Assembly (NCBI RefSeq): GCF_900099785.1
Contig: NZ_FNDS01000005.1
Location: forward strand, 372,001-436,000
DNA length: 64,000 nt
Reading direction: 5' to 3'
DNA from: Pseudomonas panipatensis
GTDB lineage: Bacteria > Pseudomonadota > Gammaproteobacteria > Pseudomonadales > Pseudomonadaceae
Of the stretch, positions 56,030-63,866 are shown piece by piece. Both the position numbers and the translations under genes were made by a program. How positions within the stretch are numbered: position 1 is the stretch's first letter; every line of letters starts with the position of its first letter. Below the pieces are notes generated by a model, which was given only the letters and a program-made list of their open reading frames with translations, searched no databases and had not been told where the DNA came from.

Positions 56030-56923
56030 ATGCGTATCTGCTTGCTCGCCTTGTTGCTGCCGTTGGCGGCCTGCCAGAGCGTCTCGACGGCGCCGCCTTT
56101 ACCAATCTGGCAAAGCCCGGATGGGCGCGACCATGCCGAGCTGGGCGTCATTCGCGATCTCAACAGTGGTGCGCAGTTGACCCCTGCACAGTTGCTCGAT
56201 CGCCTGGCCGCCGCGCCACGGGTGCTGGTGGGCGAGCAGCACGACAATCCCGACCACCATGCCCTGGAGCTCTGGTTGGCGCGTGCGCTGGCCGCGCGCC
56301 GGCCGCAGGGCAGCGTGCTGCTGGAAATGCTCAATCCCGACCAGCAAGCGCGGGTCACCGCCGCTCAGGCGCAAAGCGCTGCCGGCGAGCCCGCGGCGGA
56401 CCAGTATCAGGCCTTGGCCTGGCAACGTGGCTGGGACTGGTCGCTGTATGGCCCGCTGGTGACGTGGCTGGTTCGGCAACCGGCGCCGCTGTTCGCGGCC
56501 AATCTGGACCGCGCGGAAATCATCAGCGTCTATCGTTCCCGGCCGACGCTCACTGGCCCGGCCTCCACGGCGGCGCCGGTGCAAGCGGCCTTGCAGGCAG
56601 ACATCCGCCAGTCCCATTGTGGGTTGCTGCCGGATAGCCAGATACCGGCGATGCTCGCGGTGCAGCAGCAACGGGATCGACGCATGGCCGAGCGCTTGAG
56701 CCAGGCGCCGCAGCCGGCACTGTTGTTCGCCGGGGGGTTCCATGTGCGCCGCGATCTGGGCGTGCCGCTGCACCTGCAGGACCTCGGTGCCGGGCAGGGC
56801 GCGCAGGTGCTGATGCTGGTTGAGGTCGGCGGCGCCGTCGGCAAGGCTCAGGCGGATTATGTCTGGTACACCCCGGCCTTGCCTGCGCAGGACCATTGTG
56901 CCGAGTTGCGTGGTAAGCGCTGA
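56030..56923 (+). CDS. phuW: ChaN-family haem-associated lipoprotein
   Basis: A 297-residue lipoprotein with signal and lipobox LPLAAC-Q. The ChaN/haem-binding-uptake domain includes RVLVGEQHDNPDHH, where conserved His residues may bind haem, and AGGFHVRRDLGVPLHL. The ATG at 56030 is preceded by AAAGGAG. By position after phuUV and beside prrF and cbpA it corresponds to phuW of P. aeruginosa. Assistance in haem uptake is inferred. Confidence 0.85.
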   Translation: MRICLLALLLPLAACQSVSTAPPLPIWQSPDGRDHAELGVIRDLNSGAQLTPAQLLDRLAAAPRVLVGEQHDNPDHHALELWLARALAARRPQGSVLLEMLNPDQQARVTAAQAQSAAGEPAADQYQALAWQRGWDWSLYGPLVTWLVRQPAPLFAANLDRAEIISVYRSRPTLTGPASTAAPVQAALQADIRQSHCGLLPDSQIPAMLAVQQQRDRRMAERLSQAPQPALLFAGGFHVRRDLGVPLHLQDLGAGQGAQVLMLVEVGGAVGKAQADYVWYTPALPAQDHCAELRGKR

Positions 56924-56970
56924 GGCGCACGGAGCCGGCTGTTTCAGCGGATAAGTGGCTTTCGCTGGGC

Positions 56971-57086
56971 AAAAAAAGACCCGGCGAGGTGCCGGGTCGA
57001 AACCGTGATTAGCCTGATGAGGAGATAACCTGAAGAGTCCGACTGCATTGGCGCTCTCAGCTTACCGGCTGGCCTCGCGACCAGTT
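56971..57086 (-). ncRNA. prrF: PrrF iron-responsive small RNA
   Basis: A 116-nt RNA on the minus strand, starting AACTGGTCGCGAG and ending at an intrinsic terminator (GACCCGGC, 56978-56985, pairs with GCCGGGTC, 56991-56998, then seven T). The internal stretch CTTCAGGTTATCTCCTCATC agrees with my memory of the conserved PrrF seed region. It lies between the phuW-type gene and cbpA, as in P. aeruginosa. PrrF represses iron-containing, non-essential proteins when iron is low. Only one copy is present here. Confidence 0.9.
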
Positions 57087-57090
57087 GCGC

Positions 57091-57120
57091 TAATAATAAC
57101 TATTATCATTTGTGAGTCAA
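57091..57120 (-). promoter_or_regulatory. Fur-box-containing promoter of prrF
   Basis: On the minus strand TTGACT (57120-57115) and TATTAT (57098-57093) are 16 bases apart and predict the PrrF start at 57086. An AT-rich inverted repeat (ATGATAATAGTTATTATTA) spans the spacer and -10, matching the known Fur box GATAATGATAATCATTATC closely enough to expect Fur repression. Confidence 0.85.
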
Positions 57121-57161
57121 TAGCGCCTCTGCACTTTTTTCCTGGCGCATCGGGCGAGCAC

Positions 57162-57187
57162 AAAAAAGCCCGGCTTGATGCCGGGCT
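57162..57187 (-). terminator. Terminator of cbpA
   Basis: AGCCCGGC (57167-57174) pairs with GCCGGGCT (57180-57187). On the minus strand it is followed by six T, closing cbpA before the prrF promoter. Confidence 0.88.
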
Positions 57188-57209
57188 CGGACGCGACGCG
57201 CGACCGCTT

Positions 57210-58007
57210 TCAGCTTTCGCTGTTCTGCCGCAGCTGGGTGACTTCCTTGTTCAGCAGGTCGATGCGGCGGGCCATGCTCTCGATCAGACTGTGGGCGATC
57301 CGTGGGTTGCTCTGCATCAGGCCGAGGAATTGATCCTTGGGAATCACCATGACGGTGCAGGGCTCGCTGGCGATCACGCTGGCGCTGCGCTTCTCGCGAG
57401 TGAACACGGCCATGGCACCGAAAATCTCATCCTTCTGCACATCGCCGACCTTTTGCCCATCGACGAAGGCCTCGGCGTGCCCATCGATGATGATGAACAC
57501 ATGTTCGGCGTCATCGCCCTGCTGGATCAGTTGGTCACCGGCGGCGAAGTGACGGAAGCCGGTGGAGGGGCGGATGTCCGGTTGCTTGAGATGCGCCAGG
57601 GCATCGGCGAGCAGGGCGGTATGGCCGATCAGGTAGCTCAGGAACAGTTCCTGGCGCTGCTCGTTGGCATAGATGTGCTGGAACACATCGCTGCGCGAGT
57701 AGGGAATCAGGCACAGCGGCTCTTCGCTGCTGTAGCGGCAGCGTGGCAGGTCGGTGTCCCGGCGCAGTCCCACCAGGTCGCCTTCCTGGAGGTAGAAGAG
57801 GGGGCGTTCGTCGACCAATGCATGCAGCAAGCCATTTTCAATCAGGAACAACTGGTTGGCGGGCAGTTCGGCATCCAGGTCTTCGGTACGCTCCAGGCGG
57901 ATCGGTTCGCCGCACGGGGCGAGGCCTGCGAGCAATTGGGCCGGGATGCCCTGCAGGCGGTTGATCAGTTGGTCGGCATAGGCCGGTTGTTCACCGAGTA
58001 GATACAT
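57210..58007 (-). CDS. cbpA: CbpA, cyclic-nucleotide-binding-domain protein
   Basis: A 265-residue protein. The C-terminal half holds a cyclic-nucleotide-binding domain with the GDDAEHVFIIIDGHAEAF segment and the phosphate cassette-like DEIFGAMAVFTREKRSASV. The N-terminal half (about 15-110) looks like a second, degenerate copy. It matches P. aeruginosa CbpA (adjacent to prrF), a cAMP-binding protein regulated by Vfr. No DNA-binding domain is visible. Confidence 0.85.
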   Translation of the reverse strand: MYLLGEQPAYADQLINRLQGIPAQLLAGLAPCGEPIRLERTEDLDAELPANQLFLIENGLLHALVDERPLFYLQEGDLVGLRRDTDLPRCRYSSEEPLCLIPYSRSDVFQHIYANEQRQELFLSYLIGHTALLADALAHLKQPDIRPSTGFRHFAAGDQLIQQGDDAEHVFIIIDGHAEAFVDGQKVGDVQKDEIFGAMAVFTREKRSASVIASEPCTVMVIPKDQFLGLMQSNPRIAHSLIESMARRIDLLNKEVTQLRQNSES

Positions 58008-58113
58008 GAGCCGTAATTCCTTGGGCTGGCTGCAGTCGAAGGCACACGAAAGTCCCTGAAACGATAGGGGCTGCCAGGTCTATCCGTAAATCCCCTGCTG
58101 AGCAGCTTGTGAG

Positions 58114-58386
58114 CTAGCTCCGATTCCTGCTCGGAAATGTCTCAAGTTCACCCAGCAGGGCGGCTTTATGCGCGGGAGGAAGTTCGTTCCAATGCACGTC
58201 CAGCAAGGCGCCTTCGATGGCATACAGCAGCACCTTGGACGCGCGAAATCCACGCGCCCGCACGGCCCTGTAGGCGCCCACCGCGCCCAGACGGCGCAGA
58301 TCGGAGGCATTGTGAATGCCCACGGCATGCAGCCATTGGGCTGAGGTCTTGCCAAGGTTCTTCAAGTGCAGCAGTTCATCGTTCAT
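58114..58386 (-). CDS. TfoX C-terminal-domain protein
   Basis: A 90-residue protein made of the helical TfoX/Sxy C-terminal domain (LKNLGKTSAQWLHAVGIHNASDLRRLGAVGAY), which is a helix-hairpin-helix type fold. The N-terminal TfoX domain is absent, as in many stand-alone proteins of this family, so a competence role cannot be assumed. Confidence 0.88.
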   Translation of the reverse strand: MNDELLHLKNLGKTSAQWLHAVGIHNASDLRRLGAVGAYRAVRARGFRASKVLLYAIEGALLDVHWNELPPAHKAALLGELETFPSRNRS

Positions 58387-58456
58387 CGTCGCTCCTTGCG
58401 ATGCGGCACACGGGGTGGGTCATGCATGGCGGCGAGGGCCGTGAACTGCGAAGGAC

Positions 58457-58491
58457 GGCCGGCTCACTTGTCTGGAAAAGTGTAGCCGGCC
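58457..58491. other. Stem-loop upstream of the TfoX-domain gene
   Basis: GGCCGGCT (58457-58464) pairs with AGCCGGCC (58484-58491), extended by CACTT/AAGTG with a bulge. No T-run follows. It lies in the 200-base gap between the kinase-like gene and the TfoX gene and could end transcription of the former. Confidence 0.4.
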
Positions 58492-58586
58492 TTAGAAATA
58501 TTGTGGGTTTGCCAATGGCTCGCGCCGGCAGCCCGCAAGGGAGGGAAGGGGCCGCATCAGCGGCCCGCAGAGGGTGGCGGAGCGCT

Positions 58587-60149
58587 TCAGATTCCGGGCA
58601 GGCGCTGACGGATGCTTTCGACCAGTGCGTCGAGGCTGGCGCTGTCCTGGGTGTCGACGCGCTTGCTGCGCGCCTGTTCGTCGCTGTCCAGCGCCTCGCG
58701 CTCGGCTTGCTGGCTCTGCACCACCGCGAGCGTGGCGTCGGAGGGATCGCCACCGCTGGCCTGGCGCTGGGCGAGCCAGCCAGCGATCACGCTGTCCGGC
58801 GCCTGGCAGTCGATGATCAGATAGGGCACGCCGGTGGCGTCGGCGACCTGGCGGGCCGCCAGGCGCTGCGTGTGCTTGAGGAAGGTTGCATCGAGCACCA
58901 CCGGGTAGCCGGCACGAAGGATGTCGCCGGCCAGGCCGTTGAGGCGCTCGTAGGTCGCGGCGCTGGCCTCCGCGCTATAGATGCCGGTCGCCAGCGCGCC
59001 TTGCTGGTTTGTCTGCTGTTCGCCGAACAGGCGCTTGCGCTCGACGTCCGAGCGCAGGCGAATGGCGCCGAGCGCTTCGACCAGGCGCAGCGCAACCGAA
59101 CTTTTGCCCACCGCCGAAACGCCCATGGTCAGCGCCAGGAAGCGCGAGGGAATGGCGCTATAGCTTTCCGCGAGGTTGGCGTAGTTGCGGTATTGGCGCA
59201 GGGTCGCGGCTTTCTGCACGGCATCGTGCTGATGGGCCAGGCTGAACAGAGCGATCTTGGCGCGTACCAGGGCGCGATAGGCCTTGTAGAAGTTGAGGAT
59301 TTCCAGCGACTGGTAGTCGCCGGTGCATTCCAGGTACTGGCTGACGAAGCGCCGCGCGTGACATTTCAGGCCGCGGTCTTCCAGGTCCATGGCGAGGAAG
59401 GCGAAGTCGGCGCAGACATCGGTGAAACGGAACGGCTCGTTGAATTCGATGCAGTCGAAGAGCACGACCTTGCCGTCGATGAGCGCGGCATTGCCCAGGT
59501 GGATATCGCCGTGGCACTCGCGGATGAAGCCGTTCGCCTTGCGCGCCTGGAGGACCGGCAGCAGGCGCTCATAGGAGCTTTCCGCCCAGGCTTCCAGGGC
59601 ATCGAGCTGGAGCAGGTCGGCCTTTTCGCCGAGCAGCGGACGGATCTGCTCGAAATTCTGCCGCACCGGTGCCATCACGGCTTCGGCCGTGCCCAGTGGG
59701 TTGTCCTGGGGCACCTGTGGCGTCATGCGATGGAATTCGGCGATCTGCCGGGCCAGGGCATCGATGTGCGCCGCGTGCAGTTCGCCACGTGCCTGCACTT
59801 CGCTGAGCAGGCCGGTTTGCGGGAACTCGCGACATTTCAGCGCATATTCGATGACCGGACCGTCGCCACCGATGTGCGGCTCGCTTTCGCTACCGGTAAT
59901 CGGCAGCACCTCAAGGTAGAGGCCTTCGGTCAGGCGCTGGTTCAGGCGCAACTCTTCCTCGCAGAAGTGCTTGCGGGCTTCCAGGCTGGTGAAATCGAGG
60001 AAGCCGAAGTTCACCGGCTTCTTGATCTTGTAGACGTAGGTGCCGGTGAGCAGGACCCAGGAGATATGGGTTTCGATGACCCGTACCTGTTCCACCGCGT
60101 GGGGGTACAGGGCAGGGTTCTGCAGGGCAGCGATCAGAGTCTGGCTCAC
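58587..60149 (-). CDS. Two-domain phosphotransferase-like / P-loop kinase protein
   Basis: A 520-residue protein. The N-terminal aminoglycoside-phosphotransferase-like domain has Brenner-type motif ECHGDIHLGNAAL and metal motif FDCIEFNE. The C-terminal P-loop ATPase/kinase domain has TMGVSAVGKSSVALRL and an SDVERKRL segment, as in AAA-type zeta-toxin/gluconate-kinase-like folds. The two-domain fusion is a recognised family in Pseudomonas with no known substrate. I chose GTG 60149 (MSQTLIAALQNP) after AAGGACC; a longer start would reach past the intergenic space. It is divergent from mrcB. Confidence 0.85.
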   Translation of the reverse strand: MSQTLIAALQNPALYPHAVEQVRVIETHISWVLLTGTYVYKIKKPVNFGFLDFTSLEARKHFCEEELRLNQRLTEGLYLEVLPITGSESEPHIGGDGPVIEYALKCREFPQTGLLSEVQARGELHAAHIDALARQIAEFHRMTPQVPQDNPLGTAEAVMAPVRQNFEQIRPLLGEKADLLQLDALEAWAESSYERLLPVLQARKANGFIRECHGDIHLGNAALIDGKVVLFDCIEFNEPFRFTDVCADFAFLAMDLEDRGLKCHARRFVSQYLECTGDYQSLEILNFYKAYRALVRAKIALFSLAHQHDAVQKAATLRQYRNYANLAESYSAIPSRFLALTMGVSAVGKSSVALRLVEALGAIRLRSDVERKRLFGEQQTNQQGALATGIYSAEASAATYERLNGLAGDILRAGYPVVLDATFLKHTQRLAARQVADATGVPYLIIDCQAPDSVIAGWLAQRQASGGDPSDATLAVVQSQQAEREALDSDEQARSKRVDTQDSASLDALVESIRQRLPGI

Positions 60150-60330
60150 GGGATGGTCCTTGGCTGTCCGAATTTGAGAGGCAGGCATTATGGCGGCTGA
60201 GTGTCCGGGTGCAAACTTGTGGCCCGCGCAGGCAACCAAACGTGGGATGCGCGGTCGAAGCAGCGTCGCTGTGGCTGCGGCCCCGCCGCCGCTGTCTGCG
60301 AGTGAGCCCGGATGCCGCCTGGCGCGGTGT

Positions 60331-60359
60331 CTGTCCCCTGTGGATAAAGTACGTATAAT
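60331..60359 (+). promoter_or_regulatory. Possible mrcB promoter with perfect -10
   Basis: TATAAT at 60354-60359 has a poor -35 (CTGTCC, 60331-60336) 17 bases upstream. The predicted start, 60366-60368, coincides with the mrcB ATG, and no ribosome-binding site is visible between the -10 and the ATG. The message may therefore be leaderless. Confidence 0.5.
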
Positions 60360-60367
60360 GCGCCGCC

Positions 60368-62692
60368 ATGACGCGTCCCCGATCTTCTCGTTCCCCTAAA
60401 AAAGGCAATTCGTCCCCTCTGCGCAAGTGGCTGGGCTGGGCTCTCAAGCTGAGTCTGGTCGGTCTTGTCGTACTGGCGGGCTTTGCTGTCTATCTCGATG
60501 CGGTTGTCCAGGAGAAGTTCTCCGGCAAGCGCTGGACCATCCCGGCCAAAGTGTATGCGCGGCCGCTGGAGCTGTTTGTCGGCCTGAAGCTGAACAAGGA
60601 CGACTTCCTCCAGGAACTCGGTGCTCTCGGCTACCGTCGCGAAGCCGCGGTAAGCGGCCCGGGGGCGGTGACGGTGTCCGGCAATGCGGTGGACCTCAAT
60701 ACCCGCGGCTTCCAGTTCTACGAGGGCGCTGAGCCCGCGCAGCGCATCCGTGTCCGCTTCGCCGGCGACTCCGTGACCGGCCTCAGTCGCGCGGACGGCT
60801 CCGACCTGGCGGTCGCGCGCATGGAGCCGCTGCTGATCGGTGGCCTGTACCCGGCACACAACGAAGACCGCATCCTGATCAAGCTGGACCAGGTGCCGCC
60901 GTATCTGGTCGATACGCTGGTCGCGGTGGAAGACCGTGACTTCTGGAGTCACCACGGGGTGTCGCTGAAGTCCATCGCGCGTGCGATGTGGATCAACGCC
61001 AGCGCCGGCCAACTGCGCCAGGGCGGCAGCACCCTGACCCAGCAGTTGGTCAAGAACTTCTTCCTGACCAATGAGCGCAGTCTCAGCCGCAAGCTCACCG
61101 AAGCCATGATGGCCGTGCTGCTGGAACTGCATTACGACAAGCATGAGATTCTCGAGGCTTACCTCAACGAGGTGTTCCTCGGTCAGGATGGTCAGCGTTC
61201 GGTGAACGGTTTCGGCCTGGCCAGCCAGTACTTCTTCAGCCAGCCACTGTCCGAACTGAAGCTGCCGCAGGTGGCGCTGCTGGTCGGCATGGTCAAGGGG
61301 CCGTCGTACTACAACCCGCGGCGCAATCCGGAGCGCGCACTGGAGCGGCGCAACGTGGTGCTCGACGTGCTGGTCGAGCAGGGCGTGATCAGCGCCGATC
61401 AAGCCGCCGTGGCGAAGAAGGCTCCGCTGGGCGTCACCCAGCAGGGCAGCATGGCCAACAGCTCCTACCCAGCCTTCCTCGACCTGGTCAAACGCCAACT
61501 GCGCGAGGACTATCGCGAAGAAGACTTGACCGGAGAAGGCCTGCGCATCTTCACGAGTTTCGATCCCATCCTGCAGTTCAAGGCGGAAAGCGCCGTCGAT
61601 GACACCTTCAAGCGCTTCGCCGGGCGCAAGGGGATCGATGAGACGGAAACCGCAATGGTCGTGACCAACCCGCAAACCGGCGAGGTGCAGGCCCTGGTCG
61701 GCAGCCGTGACTCGCGTTTCGCTGGGTTCAACCGCGCCGTGGACGCAGTGCGACCGATTGGCTCGCTGGTCAAGCCGGCGGTTTATCTGACGGCCCTCGA
61801 GCGGCCGAGCCAGTACACCCTGACCACCTGGATCCAGGACCAGCCGTTCTCCGTCAAAGGCAAGGATGGCCAGGTCTGGAGCCCGCAGAACTATGAGCAT
61901 GAAGCCAATGGCACCATCTTCCTTTACCAGGGGTTGGCTCGTTCGCTGAACCTGTCCACCGCTCGTCTGGGGCTGGACCTGGGCGTGCCCAATGTACTCA
62001 AGACGCTGGAACGGCTGGGCGTGTCGGTGGACTGGCCTGCCTATCCGTCGATGCTGCTGGGCGCCGGGGCCATGAGCCCGATGCAGGTGGCGACCATGTA
62101 TCAAACCATCGCCAGTGGCGGATTCAATACGCCGCTGCGGAGCATTCGCAGCGTACTCGCGTCCGACGGCCAGCCGCTCAAGCGTTATCCGTTCCAGGTA
62201 CAGCAGCGTTTCGATCCGGGTTCTATCTACCTGCTGCAGAACGCCATGCAACGTGTGTTGCGCGAGGGTACCGCGCGCTCGGTCTACACCCAGTTGCCCT
62301 CGAGCCTGACCCTCGCCGGCAAGACCGGCACCACCAACGATTCGCGTGACAGCTGGTTCTCCGGCTTCGGCCAGGATCTGCTGGCGGTGGTCTGGCTTGG
62401 CCGGGACGACAACGGCAAGACGCCTTTCACCGGGGCTACGGGCGCATTGCAGATATGGACCAGCTTCATGCGCAAGGCCGACCCTCTGCCACTGGACACG
62501 CCGATGCCGGATAATGTTGTCATGGCATGGGTCGATCCGCATTCGGGCCAGGGCACTCAGTCGAATTGCCCGGGCGCTGTGCAGATGCCCTATATTCGCG
62601 GCAGCGAGCCGGCGGCCGGTCCGGGTTGTGGCAACAGCCCGCAAAACCCGGCGGGCGAGGTCATGGACTGGGTCCGTGGCTGGCTGAACTGA
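60368..62692 (+). CDS. mrcB: PBP1b, bifunctional class A penicillin-binding protein
   Basis: A 774-residue inner-membrane protein that polymerises and cross-links peptidoglycan. A short basic cytoplasmic N-terminus and one membrane helix (about 20-42) precede the UB2H-like region. The glycosyltransferase catalytic Glu188 is in VEDRDFWSHHG. Transpeptidase motifs are Ser466-Lys469 (SLVK), Ser526-Asn528 (SLN) and KTG at 652-654. The gene is followed at 17 bases by a lipoprotein that may be its activator. Confidence 0.97.
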   Translation: MTRPRSSRSPKKGNSSPLRKWLGWALKLSLVGLVVLAGFAVYLDAVVQEKFSGKRWTIPAKVYARPLELFVGLKLNKDDFLQELGALGYRREAAVSGPGAVTVSGNAVDLNTRGFQFYEGAEPAQRIRVRFAGDSVTGLSRADGSDLAVARMEPLLIGGLYPAHNEDRILIKLDQVPPYLVDTLVAVEDRDFWSHHGVSLKSIARAMWINASAGQLRQGGSTLTQQLVKNFFLTNERSLSRKLTEAMMAVLLELHYDKHEILEAYLNEVFLGQDGQRSVNGFGLASQYFFSQPLSELKLPQVALLVGMVKGPSYYNPRRNPERALERRNVVLDVLVEQGVISADQAAVAKKAPLGVTQQGSMANSSYPAFLDLVKRQLREDYREEDLTGEGLRIFTSFDPILQFKAESAVDDTFKRFAGRKGIDETETAMVVTNPQTGEVQALVGSRDSRFAGFNRAVDAVRPIGSLVKPAVYLTALERPSQYTLTTWIQDQPFSVKGKDGQVWSPQNYEHEANGTIFLYQGLARSLNLSTARLGLDLGVPNVLKTLERLGVSVDWPAYPSMLLGAGAMSPMQVATMYQTIASGGFNTPLRSIRSVLASDGQPLKRYPFQVQQRFDPGSIYLLQNAMQRVLREGTARSVYTQLPSSLTLAGKTGTTNDSRDSWFSGFGQDLLAVVWLGRDDNGKTPFTGATGALQIWTSFMRKADPLPLDTPMPDNVVMAWVDPHSGQGTQSNCPGAVQMPYIRGSEPAAGPGCGNSPQNPAGEVMDWVRGWLN

Positions 62693-62708
62693 GTCGAGAG
62701 GATTCCAA

Positions 62709-63524
62709 GTGAGAAATTCGTGGTTTGCCGTGGCAGCCGCCACGGCCATGCTTTCCGGTTGTACCACCCCTCAGCAAGGCGCCATTCCGGTACAGGACGC
62801 CGGGAGCACGGTGTCCAACCAGGAACAGGTTGGTTATTCCGGCGCTCGGCAACCGACCTACAACAATGCGCCACGCAATGCGCCGCAGGCCGCCGCACCG
62901 GGTGTCACGGTGATGGTGCCCAAGGATGCCGGCGCGGCGCCGATCCAGACGTTCCCGGCGCAGAGCGGCGCAGCGCCCCTGTCTACGCCCAGCCCCATCA
63001 CGCCGGGGCCGCAGTATGGCGCACCCGCCTCTCAGGCGACGCCTAGCAGCGTGACCGCCACTGGTGGCTTCTCGCAGCAGGTCTACCAGCAGCCTGCTTA
63101 CCAACAGCCGGCCTACCACCAGCCCGCGCCGATCCCGGCTCCGGTACAGGCGCCTTCCGGGATTCCTTCGCGCAATGCCGCCCTGGCCGCCGACGAGCAA
63201 CTCGACGGCCCGGTTCTGGCGTTGTTGACCACTGCACAGCAGCAACAAGGCAGTGGCGATCTCAATGGCGCATCGGCCAGCCTCGAGCGTGCGCAGCGCA
63301 TCGCTCCGCGCGAGCCGCAGGTGCTCTATAAACTGGCTCAGGTCCGCCTGGCTCAGGGCGACGCCGGCCAGGCCGAGCAAGTCGCGCGGCGAGGCCTGTC
63401 TTTGGCCAATGGCCGCCCGGCGTTGCAATCCAGCCTGTGGGAAGTGATCGCCAAATCGCGTGAAGCCCAGGGTGACGCCGCCGGTGCCGCGGCTGCACGG
63501 CAGAGCGCCAAGGCGTCGCTGTGA
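62709..63524 (+). CDS. lpoP: TPR lipoprotein, probable PBP1b activator LpoP
   Basis: A 271-residue lipoprotein starting at GTG 62709, with lipobox LSGC-T. A long Pro/Gln/Ala-rich flexible linker (about 25-150, with repeated YQQPAYQQP) leads to a TPR-like helical domain (about 165-265). This layout, and direct position after mrcB, fit the P. aeruginosa PBP1b activator LpoP as I recall it. The symbol is from memory and could be wrong. Functional partnership with PBP1b is inferred from the neighbourhood. It overlaps the next gene by TGATG. Confidence 0.75.
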   Translation: MRNSWFAVAAATAMLSGCTTPQQGAIPVQDAGSTVSNQEQVGYSGARQPTYNNAPRNAPQAAAPGVTVMVPKDAGAAPIQTFPAQSGAAPLSTPSPITPGPQYGAPASQATPSSVTATGGFSQQVYQQPAYQQPAYHQPAPIPAPVQAPSGIPSRNAALAADEQLDGPVLALLTTAQQQQGSGDLNGASASLERAQRIAPREPQVLYKLAQVRLAQGDAGQAEQVARRGLSLANGRPALQSSLWEVIAKSREAQGDAAGAAAARQSAKASL

Positions 63525-63853
63525 TGGACGACCGTCTCCTGGCGCTGGCCGATCAGTTGCTGCTGATCGAGCGTGAGCTTCGTCTTCTCGGATTGTGGGG
63601 CGAGCAGCGCCCCGCTGCCGAGGCATTGGCCAGCCTGGAACCCTTCTGCGTGGATACCCTGATGCTGGAAGAGTGGCTGCAGTGGATCTTCCTGCCGCGG
63701 ATGAAGCTGATCATCGAAAGTGGCGCCGATCTCCCTTTGACTTCCGGAATCCGCGCCATCGCCGAGGTGGTTTACGCCAGCGAGGGCGAGCGGGTGCTGG
63801 CGCTGCTCGGAGCCCTGGGCGAGTTCGATCGGCTCATAGCCTTGACGCCCTGA
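63524..63853 (+). CDS. yqcC: YqcC-family (DUF446) protein
   Basis: A 109-residue helical protein, the same length as E. coli YqcC, with the family segment PFCVDTLMLEEWLQWIFLPRMKLIIESGADLP. Its function is unknown. It starts at ATG 63524 inside the stop of the lipoprotein gene, so it is translationally coupled to it. Confidence 0.88.
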   Translation: MDDRLLALADQLLLIERELRLLGLWGEQRPAAEALASLEPFCVDTLMLEEWLQWIFLPRMKLIIESGADLPLTSGIRAIAEVVYASEGERVLALLGALGEFDRLIALTP

Positions 63854-63866
63854 TCAGGGCGCCGGT

